Source: CAWBOV01 sp963790525 (lineage in GTDB: Bacteria; Actinomycetota; Actinomycetes; Mycobacteriales; Jatrophihabitantaceae). From it: a stretch of DNA of 64,000 nucleotides. Shown one piece after another: positions 55,938 to 64,000 of this stretch. Below the pieces are notes generated by a model. It was given only the letters and a program-made list of their open reading frames with translations, ran no database searches and had not been told where the DNA came from. The stretch spans positions 310,001-374,000 of the forward strand of contig CAWBOV010000004.1 of the NCBI GenBank assembly GCA_963790525.1. Reading direction: 5' to 3'. The first letter of the stretch is position 1. The number at the start of each line of letters is the position of its first letter. The position numbers and the translations under genes are program-made.

Positions 55938-56735
55938 TCACCGCACGTGGCGGTTGGCCGCCTCGGCGAACGTGCGGAGCGCGCGGTAGGCGAACTCCAT
56001 GGCGTCCGGGCCGACGCTGACCCGGGCGACTCCGGCCTCGGCCAGTTCGGTGATCGAGGGGGAGGACTCGCCGGCCAGCACGCTCACCGGACCGGGGATC
56101 CCGGTGGTCAGTTCGCGCACGGTGGCGAGGTCGGTGGCGCCCAGGACGAAGACGGCGTCGGCACCGGCCGCGAGGTAGTCACGGCCGCGCTCGACCGCCT
56201 CCGGGATCGAGCCGCCGTGTGCAAGGACGTCGGTACGGGCGTTGATGACCAGGTCGACCCCGCACGCCTCCGCGGCGAAGCGGGCCGCGCGGATGCGCCC
56301 GACCTGCTCGGCCGCCGGGCGCACTGAGCCGTCCGCGAGGCTGTCCTCGAGATTGCAGCCGACCGCTCCGGCGCCGATCAGCGCCACGATCGTCCGACCG
56401 ACCTCCGACGACGTGCGCCCGTACCCCCGTTCGATGTCGGCGGTCACCGGAAGATCCACCGCCGCGCAGATGCGGGAGACGAGGTCGAGCACGGCCGGCA
56501 GCGGCACGTTCTCGCCGTCCGGCACGCCGTATGCCGCGGCGATCGCCCAGCTGGCGGTCGCGATCGCTTTCGTGCCGGGGACGGCCGCGACGGCACGCGC
56601 GCCGGCGACGTCCCAGATGTTGACGAGCACCACGGGCCGGCCGGGCACGTGCAGCCGCCGGAGAGCATCGGCCCGCTGCGGCTGGGCCTGCCGCCCCGTG
56701 GCGTGCTGTTCCCCGGGCGGCTGGGCGTCGGTCAT
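55938..56735 (-). CDS. Isocitrate lyase/PEP mutase-superfamily protein
   Basis: The protein has 265 residues. VVLVNIWDVAGARAVAAVPGTKAIATASWAI, PVTADIERGYG, GCNLEDSLADGSVRPAAEQVGRIRA and RTDVLAHGG fit the PEP mutase/methylisocitrate lyase barrel. It lacks the K-x-C-G-H lyase motif of classical isocitrate lyases, so it probably acts on another 2-hydroxy or phospho substrate. ATG 56735 follows a TAGGGT -10 (complement of 56742-56747) by 6 nt. It sits between dnaE2 and imuB but is not an obvious repair gene. Confidence 0.85.
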   Translation of the reverse strand: MTDAQPPGEQHATGRQAQPQRADALRRLHVPGRPVVLVNIWDVAGARAVAAVPGTKAIATASWAIAAAYGVPDGENVPLPAVLDLVSRICAAVDLPVTADIERGYGRTSSEVGRTIVALIGAGAVGCNLEDSLADGSVRPAAEQVGRIRAARFAAEACGVDLVINARTDVLAHGGSIPEAVERGRDYLAAGADAVFVLGATDLATVRELTTGIPGPVSVLAGESSPSITELAEAGVARVSVGPDAMEFAYRALRTFAEAANRHVR

Positions 56736-56784
56736 GGGCACACCCTAGACAGCCGCCGGCCGGGCAGTCGTGCCCTGGGCGGGC

Positions 56785-58359
56785 TCAGTCGTAGACGGCA
56801 TCGAGGGTCCACTGCGGCGTGCCTCCCTCCGGATCGGCGAGGCTCCGCGAACAGGTCACCAGATAGGCCCGGCCGTGCAGATCGACCAGCTGGAAGCGGG
56901 CCCGGCGCTGCGGGTCGCTGCCGCTCCACCAGCGCTCGTCCACCGGCCAGGGGCCCGCCCAGGCCGTGACCGGGACACCCGCGCCGACATCCAGGCAGAG
57001 CCGGGCCGGCGGCATGGGAACACCTCCGCGCTCGGTCACGGTGACGCTGCGCCCGGCATCGTCGAGGACCTGGATCTGGCGAGGTGGGTCGATGAGCACC
57101 GACGGCGCCGGTGCCGGGAGGCGGCCCGGCCACGGTTGGGCGGGTGGGCGCTCGGCAACGGGTTCATCGCCCCAGGGCACCATCCGGGTGCGCTGGGCCG
57201 GGTCGCGCCCGCCGTCCAGGACCGGGGCGAGGACCGAACCGTGCCCGAGCAGGGTCTGCACCCGGGCCAGCGCGCGGTGGGCGCGCTCGTCCCCGGCCCC
57301 CGCGGCCGCCCAGAGCGACTGCTGGTGAGCCCCGATGGGGACGCACTCGACCGGGACCAGCCGCAGCATGATCACGCCCTCGCTGAGGGGCTTGCCGGTG
57401 CGTCCCTGCAGCCACCCCTCCAGTTGCCACCGGATCCGGTCGACCACATCCGGTGCCGTGAGCACCCCCGACTGCCGCCACCGGCGCACCGACTCGTCGC
57501 CGTTCTCGGTCTGGGCCACGAGCTCGAGGCAGGTGCACGCCAGCCCGTGTTCGAGCAGCCCGAGGATGAACCGCTCCACGGTGGCCCGCGCGGAGAAGGC
57601 GACCGTGTCGATCCGGTCGAGCGCCTGGTCGAAGACGATGTCGACGGTGTGTTCCGGGGCGGGTCGGCGAGCTGCGATGGGGCGCGTGTCCCGGCCGCCG
57701 CACTGGCGGTGGATCCAGGCGCCGACCGGTCCGAACCGGGCCAGCACGTCCCCGGCGGGGAGCGAGGCGAAGGCGCCGAGCGTGCGGATACCCAGCCGGC
57801 GCAGCAGGTCGACGAGCTCGGGTGCCTCGACGATCTCGATCGGCAGCTCGGACAGGAAGGCGGCCGATCCGCCCGGTTCGATCACGATCCCGCGCCGGGC
57901 CGCGTGCTCGGCGGCGAAGGAGCCGTCGGCGATGCCGATCAGCACGTCCGCGCTCAGCTCGCCGATCTGGCGAGACAGCGCGTGCATCACCGCGGTCTCG
58001 CTGCCGAAGTAGCGCGTGGGTCCCTTCGCGCCGATCGCGGCCAGGCCGGGGCGGGTGATCTCGACCCCGGGGGCTATCGACTCGACCGCGGCGACGACCG
58101 GTTCGAAGGCGCGCGCCTCGGCCGATTCGTCACGGGGCAGTACGACCAGTTCCGGGCAGCGGCTCTGCGCCTCTCGCCTGCGCATGCCCCGGCGCACGCC
58201 CGATGCCCGAGCGGGGTGGGAACAGGCCACGACGCGATTGGCGGTGACCACGGCGACGGGTGTGTCGGCCGTGCTGGCGGGGACGACGTCGCGCGGGTCC
58301 CGTCCGGACACCGTCCTGGCGGCGACCACCGGCCAGTCCGGGCACCAGACAGCGATCAT
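56785..58359 (-). CDS. imuB: ImuB, Y-family polymerase-like mutasome protein
   Basis: The protein has 524 residues. N-terminus MIAVWCPDWPVVAARTVSG is the Y-family fold without the catalytic carboxylates of DinB, as known for ImuB. Little-finger region LLRRLGIRTLGAFASLPAGDVLARFGPVG is present. Near residue 415 a QPWPGRL segment resembles a beta-clamp-binding motif, matching ImuB's role as clamp-anchored scaffold. ATG 58359; an in-frame GTG at 58383 is equally possible. It lies about 29 nt downstream of imuA. Confidence 0.88.
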   Translation of the reverse strand: MIAVWCPDWPVVAARTVSGRDPRDVVPASTADTPVAVVTANRVVACSHPARASGVRRGMRRREAQSRCPELVVLPRDESAEARAFEPVVAAVESIAPGVEITRPGLAAIGAKGPTRYFGSETAVMHALSRQIGELSADVLIGIADGSFAAEHAARRGIVIEPGGSAAFLSELPIEIVEAPELVDLLRRLGIRTLGAFASLPAGDVLARFGPVGAWIHRQCGGRDTRPIAARRPAPEHTVDIVFDQALDRIDTVAFSARATVERFILGLLEHGLACTCLELVAQTENGDESVRRWRQSGVLTAPDVVDRIRWQLEGWLQGRTGKPLSEGVIMLRLVPVECVPIGAHQQSLWAAAGAGDERAHRALARVQTLLGHGSVLAPVLDGGRDPAQRTRMVPWGDEPVAERPPAQPWPGRLPAPAPSVLIDPPRQIQVLDDAGRSVTVTERGGVPMPPARLCLDVGAGVPVTAWAGPWPVDERWWSGSDPQRRARFQLVDLHGRAYLVTCSRSLADPEGGTPQWTLDAVYD

Positions 58360-58387
58360 GCGAGGTGGGGCGAGGGCGTCCACGCCG

Positions 58388-59128
58388 TCACCCGGCCCGG
58401 CGGATCGGGTCGGAGGGGTGCAGCGGCAGGGGAACGGCAGTGGGGAGAACGCCGATCCCCCCGGCCGGTCCGGGGAGCCAGCACGTCGTGGAGCGCGGGC
58501 GCCCACCCTGCCCGCGTCCCGAGGCAGTCACGGTGACCTGGCGTCCGCGCAGCCGCCCGTGCCCGGTCCCCAGCCCGTTCCACCGTTCCACCTCGAGCCC
58601 CAGTTCGACATCGGCCCGCGGCCACCGCGCCCGCCCCCCGAGATAGGGCATCAGCACCGCGTCATGGCCACGGGCGCGGGCACTGAGGCGGCGGATGTCG
58701 CCGTCACTGACCCGGAGCGGCGGGCGTACGACCACCACGTCCACGGCGTCGAGCAGGGCGCCCACCGCGGTGAGCCAGCCCGCGCCCGGAGCGGGAACGA
58801 CAGCCAGCCGGGCCAGGTCGATGCCGTATTCGTCCGCGGCCTCGGCACTGATCGACGGCAACCCGACCAGCGCGCACCAGGCGCCGCCGGCCGAGGGTCC
58901 CCCGAGCACGGCGAGCAGCAGTGACACCGATCCGGCGACCGAGACGGTGCTGCCGCGGCGCAATCCGTCGGGCAGGATCGACTGCAGCGGCTCGAGCACC
59001 CCCAGGGGTGGGACCGCGCGGCGGGCGAGGGTCGACACCGGTCCCACGAGGTCGCCGGCGGACACGCTGCCGGAGTCCAGCACGCTGCCCCGGCGGCTGA
59101 CGGAGGGCGCGAATACCGGGCTGCTCAT
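58388..59128 (-). CDS. imuA: ImuA' mutasome protein
   Basis: The protein has 246 residues. PLGVLEPLQSILPDGLRRGSTVSVAGSVSLLLAVL is a RecA-like N-terminal P-loop region in degenerate form, as in ImuA'. VDVVVVRPPLRVSDGDIRRLSARARGHDAVLM follows. ATG 59128 is chosen because the -10 CATGAT ends 6 nt before it; the longer start at 59173 would put the SOS box inside the gene. It is required for DnaE2-dependent mutagenesis in mycobacteria. Cotranscribed with imuB. Confidence 0.85.
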   Translation of the reverse strand: MSSPVFAPSVSRRGSVLDSGSVSAGDLVGPVSTLARRAVPPLGVLEPLQSILPDGLRRGSTVSVAGSVSLLLAVLGGPSAGGAWCALVGLPSISAEAADEYGIDLARLAVVPAPGAGWLTAVGALLDAVDVVVVRPPLRVSDGDIRRLSARARGHDAVLMPYLGGRARWPRADVELGLEVERWNGLGTGHGRLRGRQVTVTASGRGQGGRPRSTTCWLPGPAGGIGVLPTAVPLPLHPSDPIRRAG

Positions 59129-59134
59129 GACGTC

Positions 59135-59154
59135 ATCATGGAACTTATGTTCGA
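59135..59154 (-). promoter_or_regulatory. imuA promoter with LexA (SOS) box
   Basis: TGGAACTTATGTTCGA at 59139-59154 differs from the consensus TCGAAC-N4-GTTCGA at one position. The leftward -10 CATGAT (complement of 59135-59140) overlaps its edge and ends 6 nt before the imuA ATG. Confidence 0.8.
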
Positions 59155-59305
59155 GAGTTGTCAATCCACTCACGGCGTGTCGTTAGATCACATGTTCCCC
59201 TACATATGGTAAGTAGGGCGACCCCGTAACCAGTCTGCTCCGCACCTCTGACACAAACGGATCGGCTCGTGCCGGACACCGGGACAGCGACCGCGCAGGC
59301 GGGTG

Positions 59306-59791
59306 CTACTCGGCCAGCTCCGCCGGGATGTCGATGTCGCGGGCGTGCGCCTTGTCCGGGTGCAGGAACACAAAGCGCTTGTACGCGTCGAAGCGGAAGA
59401 TCGTCCCCACGCCGATCGTCACCAGGTTCACCACGTTCAGCACGAACTGGTCGTGCTTGAACCCCAGCGGGTAGGCGAACAGGCCCAGGATCGCCAGCGA
59501 GATGACGAGGGTGATCAGGTTGATGAGGAAGAAGAAGCCCGCCTCGCGCCCCAGCCCGGTCCGCGCGCGATGGGAGAAGGACAGGTGGCGGTTGCCGAAG
59601 TAGGCGAACACCGTCGACACCGTGGTCGAGATCACCTTCGACGTCAGCACGCCGAGGCCGTGGTGCCAGAGCAGGTTGAACAACCCGAGATCGATGACGA
59701 ACGCGACGGCCCCGATGACTCCGAAGGCGGCGACCTCTTTGAGGAGGACGCGCCACGAACTGCGCAGGAGATCGGTCAACGAGGCGGACAT
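59306..59791 (-). CDS. GtrA-family membrane protein
   Basis: The protein has 161 residues with four spans (about 20-37, 41-61, 83-104, 113-133). FGVIGAVAFVIDLGLFNLLWHHGL and RFDAYKRFVFLHP are family motifs. GtrA proteins move or modify polyprenyl-linked sugars. ATG 59791 is 7 nt after TACAGT (complement of 59799-59804), leaderless. It is divergent from purK, the arrangement I recall for M. tuberculosis Rv3277. Confidence 0.87.
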   Translation of the reverse strand: MSASLTDLLRSSWRVLLKEVAAFGVIGAVAFVIDLGLFNLLWHHGLGVLTSKVISTTVSTVFAYFGNRHLSFSHRARTGLGREAGFFFLINLITLVISLAILGLFAYPLGFKHDQFVLNVVNLVTIGVGTIFRFDAYKRFVFLHPDKAHARDIDIPAELAE

Positions 59792-59868
59792 TGGGAGCAC
59801 TGTAGCGACCCGAGCTGAGACCTCCTGATGGAATCGCCCACCGGGGGCCCCGGCTAGGCTGCGCAGTC

Positions 59869-61041
59869 GTGGATGCCCGCACCGGACTGCCGACCGTCGG
59901 AATGGTGGGGGCCGGACAGCTGGCCCGCATGACGCATCAGGCCGCGATCGCCCTCGGCCAGTCGGTGCGCCTGCTCGCCGACACCTCCGACGACGGCGCC
60001 GCGCTGGTCGCCCGGGACGTCACCGTCGGGGACTACCGCGACCTCGACGACCTGCTGGCCTTCGCCGCGGGGTGCGACGTGGTGACCTTCGACCACGAAC
60101 ACGTCCCCGGCGCGCACATCCAGGCACTGAGCGATGCCGGCCACGCGGTGTACCCCACAGCGGCGGCGCTGCTCTACGCCCAGGACAAGGCGGCCATGCG
60201 CCGGCGCCTGACCGAACTCGGGATCGCGTGCCCGCGCTGGATCGAGCTGCCCGCGCAGGATCGGCAGCCCGCCCTCTCCGCCTTCGCCGCGGAGACCGGC
60301 TGGCCGGTGGTCCTCAAAGCGACCCGCGGCGGCTACGACGGCAAGGGCGTGTGGGTGGTCGAGAGCCTGGAGGCCGCCCGGGAGGTGCTCGAGTCCGGGA
60401 CGTCGCTGATCGTCGAGGAGGCCGTGCCGATCGCCCGCGAGCTCGCGGCGGTGGTGGCCCGCTCACCGTTCGGCCAGGGTGCGGCATGGCCGGTCGTGCA
60501 GACGGTCCAGGAGAACGGCATCTGCGTCGAGGTCATCGCCCCCGCGCCCGGGCTGGATCCCGAGCGGGCCGAGCAGGCCGAGGCGCTGGCACTGCGCATC
60601 GCCGGGGAGCTCGGCGTCGTCGGGGTCCTCGCCGTGGAACTGTTCGAGACGCACAGCGGCGAGCTGCTGGTGAACGAGCTGGCGATGCGCCCGCACAACA
60701 GTGGTCACTGGACGATCGAGGGCGCCCGCACGTCCCAGTTCGAGCAGCACCTGCGCGCCGTCCTGGACTACCCGCTCGGGGCGACGTCTCCCACCGCGCC
60801 CGTCGTGGTGATGGCCAACCTCCTCGCCGGGCCGGAGGACGTGACGCCGGCGGGCATCGACGAGCGGGTGCACCACCTCATGGCGCACTGGCCCGATGTG
60901 AAGATCCATCTGTACGGCAAGGGATTCCGTCCCGGACGTAAGGTCGGGCACGTCACCGCGCTCGGCGAGGACCTCGACGAGGTCCGGACCAGGGCGCGCG
61001 CGGCCCGGGACTATCTGGCATACGGAGATGGGCAGACATGA
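59869..61041 (+). CDS. purK: 5-(carboxyamino)imidazole ribonucleotide synthase
   Basis: The protein has 390 residues, an ATP-grasp enzyme converting AIR plus bicarbonate to N5-CAIR. GMVGAGQLARMTHQAAIALGQ at the N-terminus, KATRGGYDGKGVWVV (ATP loop), VLAVELFET and NELAMRPHNSGHWTIEGARTSQFEQHLRAVLD are typical. GTG 59869 is 8 nt after TAGGCT (59855-59860). The stop overlaps purE by 4 nt. Confidence 0.96.
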   Translation: MDARTGLPTVGMVGAGQLARMTHQAAIALGQSVRLLADTSDDGAALVARDVTVGDYRDLDDLLAFAAGCDVVTFDHEHVPGAHIQALSDAGHAVYPTAAALLYAQDKAAMRRRLTELGIACPRWIELPAQDRQPALSAFAAETGWPVVLKATRGGYDGKGVWVVESLEAAREVLESGTSLIVEEAVPIARELAAVVARSPFGQGAAWPVVQTVQENGICVEVIAPAPGLDPERAEQAEALALRIAGELGVVGVLAVELFETHSGELLVNELAMRPHNSGHWTIEGARTSQFEQHLRAVLDYPLGATSPTAPVVVMANLLAGPEDVTPAGIDERVHHLMAHWPDVKIHLYGKGFRPGRKVGHVTALGEDLDEVRTRARAARDYLAYGDGQT

Positions 61042-61556
61042 GCGATCCGCTGGTCGGCGTGATCATGGGCAGTGACTCGGACTTCTCCGTCATGGGGGCC
61101 GCTGCCGAGGTGCTCACCGAGTTCGGCGTGCCGCACGAGGTCCGGGTCGTCTCGGCGCACCGCACCCCGCTGGAGATGGCCGGTTACGCCCAGACCGCGG
61201 CCGAGCGCGGGCTGCGGGTGATCATCGCCGGTGCCGGCGGGGCGGCCCACCTGCCGGGGATGGTCGCGGCCCTGACGCCTCTTCCCGTCATCGGCGTGCC
61301 CGTACCGCTCAAGTACCTCGACGGGATGGACTCGCTGCTGTCGATCGTGCAGATGCCGGCCGGTGTCCCCGTCGCCACCGTCTCCATCGGGGGAGCCCGC
61401 AACGCCGGCCTGCTCGCCGTGCGGATCCTGGGTGTCGCCGAGGAGTCGCTGCGCATGGCGATGGAGACGTTCCAGGACGCGCTGGCCGATTCCGCGCACG
61501 CGAAGAACGCCGCCCTCGCCGAGCTTCTCGAGGCCCGCGCCGCCGAGGGCACCTGA
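61038..61556 (+). CDS. purE: N5-CAIR mutase
   Basis: The protein has 172 residues. GVIMGSDSDFSVM, VVSAHRTP (active-site Ser/His) and IIAGAGGAAHLPGMVAALTPLPVIGVPVPLKYLDGMDSLLSIVQMPAGVPVATVSI are hallmarks. It isomerises N5-CAIR to CAIR. ATG 61038 overlaps the purK stop by 4 nt (ATGA). The next gene starts 30 nt later and is unrelated. Confidence 0.96.
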   Translation: MSDPLVGVIMGSDSDFSVMGAAAEVLTEFGVPHEVRVVSAHRTPLEMAGYAQTAAERGLRVIIAGAGGAAHLPGMVAALTPLPVIGVPVPLKYLDGMDSLLSIVQMPAGVPVATVSIGGARNAGLLAVRILGVAEESLRMAMETFQDALADSAHAKNAALAELLEARAAEGT

Positions 61557-61585
61557 CCACCGACCCGGTCGGTACGCTGAGCCAG

Positions 61586-64000
61586 ATGAGACTCCCGCGG
61601 CCGCGCACCCTGCGGCAGCGGATCGTGGCGGGCCTCGTCGCGCTGGCCGTCGTCGGCGGCCTCGTCACAGTGGTGGCTCTCGCTTCGGGTGGCCCGGCGG
61701 TGCGCACCCAGGTGCAGCTGCTCCCGGGGACCCCCGAACCCGGCGGCGCGCCCGTACAACTGGACACGACGCTCTACCTGCCTCAGCACACGCCCGCCCC
61801 CGCGATCCTCCTGGCACACGGTTTCGGTGGCTCCAAGGCCGACCTGGACGGGCAGGCCCGCAGCCTCGCCCGCTCCGGCTACGTCGTGCTCGCCTATACC
61901 GCGCGGGGATTCGGCGCGTCCGGCGGGCTCATCCACCTGGACTCGCCGACGTACGAGGTCGCCGATGCGCGCCGGCTCGTGGACTACCTCGCCACCCGTC
62001 CCGAGGTACAGCTCGACGCTCCCGGCGACCCCAGGATCGGCGTCGCCGGTTCGTCCTACGGCGGGGCCCTGGCACTGCTGCTCGCCGGGTACGACCGTCG
62101 CATCGACGCCGTCGCCGCCGACATCACCTGGAACAACCTCGCGACCTCGCTCTTCCCGAACGGCGTGTTCAAGAAGCTGTGGGCCGGCTACCTCTTCGGG
62201 GCGGCGGCCCCGACCGGCGGCACCGGGTCCTGCGGCCGGTTCGCGCCTGTCCTCTGCCGCGCCTACCAGCAACTCGCCCAGGGCAGGTCGACCGACCTGT
62301 CCGTCCTGTCGCTGCTGAACGCCTCCAGCCCGTCGACGATCCTCAGCAGGATCACCGCGCCGACCCTGCTCACCCAGGGTGAGCAGGACTCGCTGTTCCC
62401 GCTCGGCCAGGCTGAGGCCAACGCCAAGGGCATCGCGGCGCACGGCACCCCGGTGTCGGTCCTCTGGCGTGCGGGTGGGCACGACACCGGGGCGGGCGCC
62501 GACGTCGGTGCCGCCGCGGCGAAGACCTGGTTCGGCGAGGTACTGCACGGGCACCGCCCGACGACCCGGTCCGACGTCACCCTGCAGGGCGCCGCCCTGT
62601 CGGCCCAGAGCGGGGAGCAGGTGAACCAGACCCTGCGCGTCCCGAGCGGGCTGACCGGCACGTCAGCAACGCGCACGGTGACCGTCAGCGGCGCGGCCCA
62701 GACGATCGACGCCCCCGCCGGCGGGACGCCCGCCGCGATCTCCAGCCTGCCGGGGCTCTCGAGCGTCCTCAGCCTCGCCGGCAGCGTCGGTGCGCTCGGC
62801 TCGCTCAGCGCCATCCCCGGCCAGGTCGCGAGCTTCACGTCGGCACCCCTGTCGGCCCAGGAACTCATCGTCGGGGCATCGTCGGTGACACTGTCGGTCA
62901 CCGCGCTCGACTCGACGGGCGCGACGCTGTTCCTCGCCCTGCAGGACGTGGCGCCGGACGGCACCCAGACGCTGCCCGGTCAGCTCGTCACGCCGATCGA
63001 GCTCACCGGCCTGACGAAGGGACGTGCCGAGCAGGTCACCGTCGCGCTGCCCGCGGTGGTGGCTCGGATCGGCACCGGGCACCGGCTGCGGCTCACGGTG
63101 GGAACGACCGACCAGGGGTACCTGCTGCCGACCGATCCCCGCAGCTACCGCATCTCGCTGGCCGGTGACGCGGCGCCGGTCACCGTGCCGACTCCCGCGA
63201 CCGCGTCGATCGGGGGTGGCAGCCCCGTCGGCTGGTTGGTCGCCGGCGGCCTGGTGGCCCTCCTGGCCCTGCTGGCCGGGTTCGTGCTGGTGCGCCGGTC
63301 CACTCGCAGCATCCCCGCGGCGGCCGTGGACGGTGTCGAGGAGTCCGCGCCGGTCGTCGTCACCGATCTGGTCAAGGAGTACAGCGACGGATTCCGTGCC
63401 GTCGGCGGGGTGTCGTTCCGGGTGGAGCGGGGGCAGATCGTCGGGTTGCTTGGACCCAATGGTGCCGGGAAGACCACCACCTTGCGCGTGCTCATGGGGC
63501 TGATCCGGCCGACGTCGGGCACCGTGTCGCTCTTCGGGCAGGAGGTCCGCCCGGGGGCCCGCGTGCTCTCGCGCGTGGGCGCGTTCGTGGAGGGTCCCGG
63601 GCTGCTGCCGCACCTGAGCGGCCGCGCCAACCTGCGCCTGTACTGGGCGGCATCCGGGCGTCCGGCCGCCGCGGCCCAGGTCGAGACCGCGCTGGAGATC
63701 GCCGGACTCGGATCGTCGATCGACCGCCGGGTGAAGACCTACAGCCACGGGATGCGGCAGCGGCTGGCGATCGCCCAGGCCATGCTCGGCCTGCCCGAGC
63801 TGCTCGTGCTCGACGAACCCACCAACGGCCTCGATCCGCCGCAGATCGCCGAGATGCGCCAGGTGCTGCGCAGCTACGCCGCCACCGGGCGCACCGTCGT
63901 GGTCTCCTCGCACCTGCTGGCCGAGGTGGAGCAGACGTGCAGCCACGTGGTCGTCATGCACCGCGGGCGGCTGATCGTGGCAGGCACTGTCGACGAGGTC
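61586..64000 (+). CDS. Alpha/beta hydrolase fused to ABC-transporter ATPase, 3' partial
   Basis: One uninterrupted reading frame of 805 codons runs to the right edge. A signal-anchor-like span (residues about 13-33) precedes an S15/CocE-like hydrolase: GSSYGG with S157, D268 in GEQDS and H299 in GGHDT form a plausible triad. A beta-rich region (about 325-535) follows, like the X-Pro dipeptidase C-terminal domain. A span at 549-570 leads to an ABC ATPase: Walker A GPNGAGKTT (K629), signature YSHGM (S720), Walker B LLVLDEP (D743, E744), switch H776. ATG 61586 is 7 nt after TACGCT (61573-61578). Presumed permease genes lie beyond the window. The topology places hydrolase outside and ATPase inside. 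Confidence 0.88.
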   Translation, partial: MRLPRPRTLRQRIVAGLVALAVVGGLVTVVALASGGPAVRTQVQLLPGTPEPGGAPVQLDTTLYLPQHTPAPAILLAHGFGGSKADLDGQARSLARSGYVVLAYTARGFGASGGLIHLDSPTYEVADARRLVDYLATRPEVQLDAPGDPRIGVAGSSYGGALALLLAGYDRRIDAVAADITWNNLATSLFPNGVFKKLWAGYLFGAAAPTGGTGSCGRFAPVLCRAYQQLAQGRSTDLSVLSLLNASSPSTILSRITAPTLLTQGEQDSLFPLGQAEANAKGIAAHGTPVSVLWRAGGHDTGAGADVGAAAAKTWFGEVLHGHRPTTRSDVTLQGAALSAQSGEQVNQTLRVPSGLTGTSATRTVTVSGAAQTIDAPAGGTPAAISSLPGLSSVLSLAGSVGALGSLSAIPGQVASFTSAPLSAQELIVGASSVTLSVTALDSTGATLFLALQDVAPDGTQTLPGQLVTPIELTGLTKGRAEQVTVALPAVVARIGTGHRLRLTVGTTDQGYLLPTDPRSYRISLAGDAAPVTVPTPATASIGGGSPVGWLVAGGLVALLALLAGFVLVRRSTRSIPAAAVDGVEESAPVVVTDLVKEYSDGFRAVGGVSFRVERGQIVGLLGPNGAGKTTTLRVLMGLIRPTSGTVSLFGQEVRPGARVLSRVGAFVEGPGLLPHLSGRANLRLYWAASGRPAAAAQVETALEIAGLGSSIDRRVKTYSHGMRQRLAIAQAMLGLPELLVLDEPTNGLDPPQIAEMRQVLRSYAATGRTVVVSSHLLAEVEQTCSHVVVMHRGRLIVAGTVDEV

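Overview
The window is high-GC DNA (about 70% G+C by eye, strong G/C at third codon positions) from an actinobacterium. Gene content points to the order Mycobacteriales. The evidence is methylmalonyl-CoA mutase mutA/mutB with meaB, an AccA-type biotin carboxylase/BCCP protein, PccB/AccD5 with an AccE-like epsilon peptide next to birA, an LpdA-type quinone reductase, an Rv2578c-type radical SAM protein, and a complete DnaE2-ImuA-ImuB mutasome with LexA (SOS) boxes. From memory, several neighbourhoods (punA-pmmB-upp-lpdA; purE-purK-GtrA; PH-domain protein-birA-accD5-accE) resemble the M. tuberculosis Rv3275c-Rv3309c region, but broken up. The genus cannot be fixed from the sequence alone.

Layout. 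0-2 kb: YbjQ-type repeat proteins around a small unknown protein. 3-13.4 kb: deoxyribose/nucleoside salvage (marR-deoC-two ALDH genes, MFS pump, upp, phosphohexo/pentomutase, purine nucleoside phosphorylase), with a dienelactone-hydrolase-like protein and an FAD oxidoreductase. 13.5-18.6 kb: mutA-mutB-meaB. 18.6-21.7 kb: a glutamate-cysteine ligase-like enzyme, an M20 amidohydrolase and a VOC protein. 21.7-23.2 kb: a small block of unrecognised genes. 23.3-32.7 kb: lpdA and acyl-CoA carboxylase/dehydrogenase genes under a MerR regulator, plus maf. 32.7-41.3 kb: MTA phosphorylase, a sugar-nucleotide epimerase, a two-component system, glycosyltransferase/DUF2064/methyltransferase genes, a membrane molybdoenzyme and agmatinase. 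41.4-44.4 kb: an accessory island with a secreted beta-rich protein, duplicated lipoproteins and a minisatellite. 44.4-47.2 kb: a P450 and a polyprenyl-sugar-type membrane glycosyltransferase. 47.1-51.4 kb: accE, pccB, birA, a PH-domain protein and HMG-CoA lyase. 51.4-59.1 kb: radical SAM protein, dnaE2, a PEP-mutase-like protein, imuB and imuA. 59.3-64 kb: GtrA, purK, purE and a hydrolase-ABC ATPase fusion running off the window.

Functional picture. The metabolic core takes propionyl-CoA and branched-chain acyl-CoA to succinyl-CoA (AccA biotin carrier, PccB, epsilon peptide, BirA, MutAB, MeaB), with acyl-CoA dehydrogenases, a second carboxyltransferase and HMG-CoA lyase feeding it. A second theme is nucleoside breakdown: PNP, mutase, DeoC, then acetaldehyde oxidation by ALDH.

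Two window-wide observations matter for anyone using this annotation. (1) Ten genes are broken by single-base indels. Nearly all the indels I could reconstruct fall at the third codon position or codon junction, and they cluster at 28.2-30.7 kb and 47.4-48.8 kb. I read this as a consensus or assembly artefact from mixed sequence, not gene decay. (2) More than 20 genes have a TANNNT-like -10 hexamer ending 6-9 nt before the start codon, so leaderless mRNAs dominate and help choose start codons. No tRNA, rRNA, CRISPR array or insertion sequence was seen.
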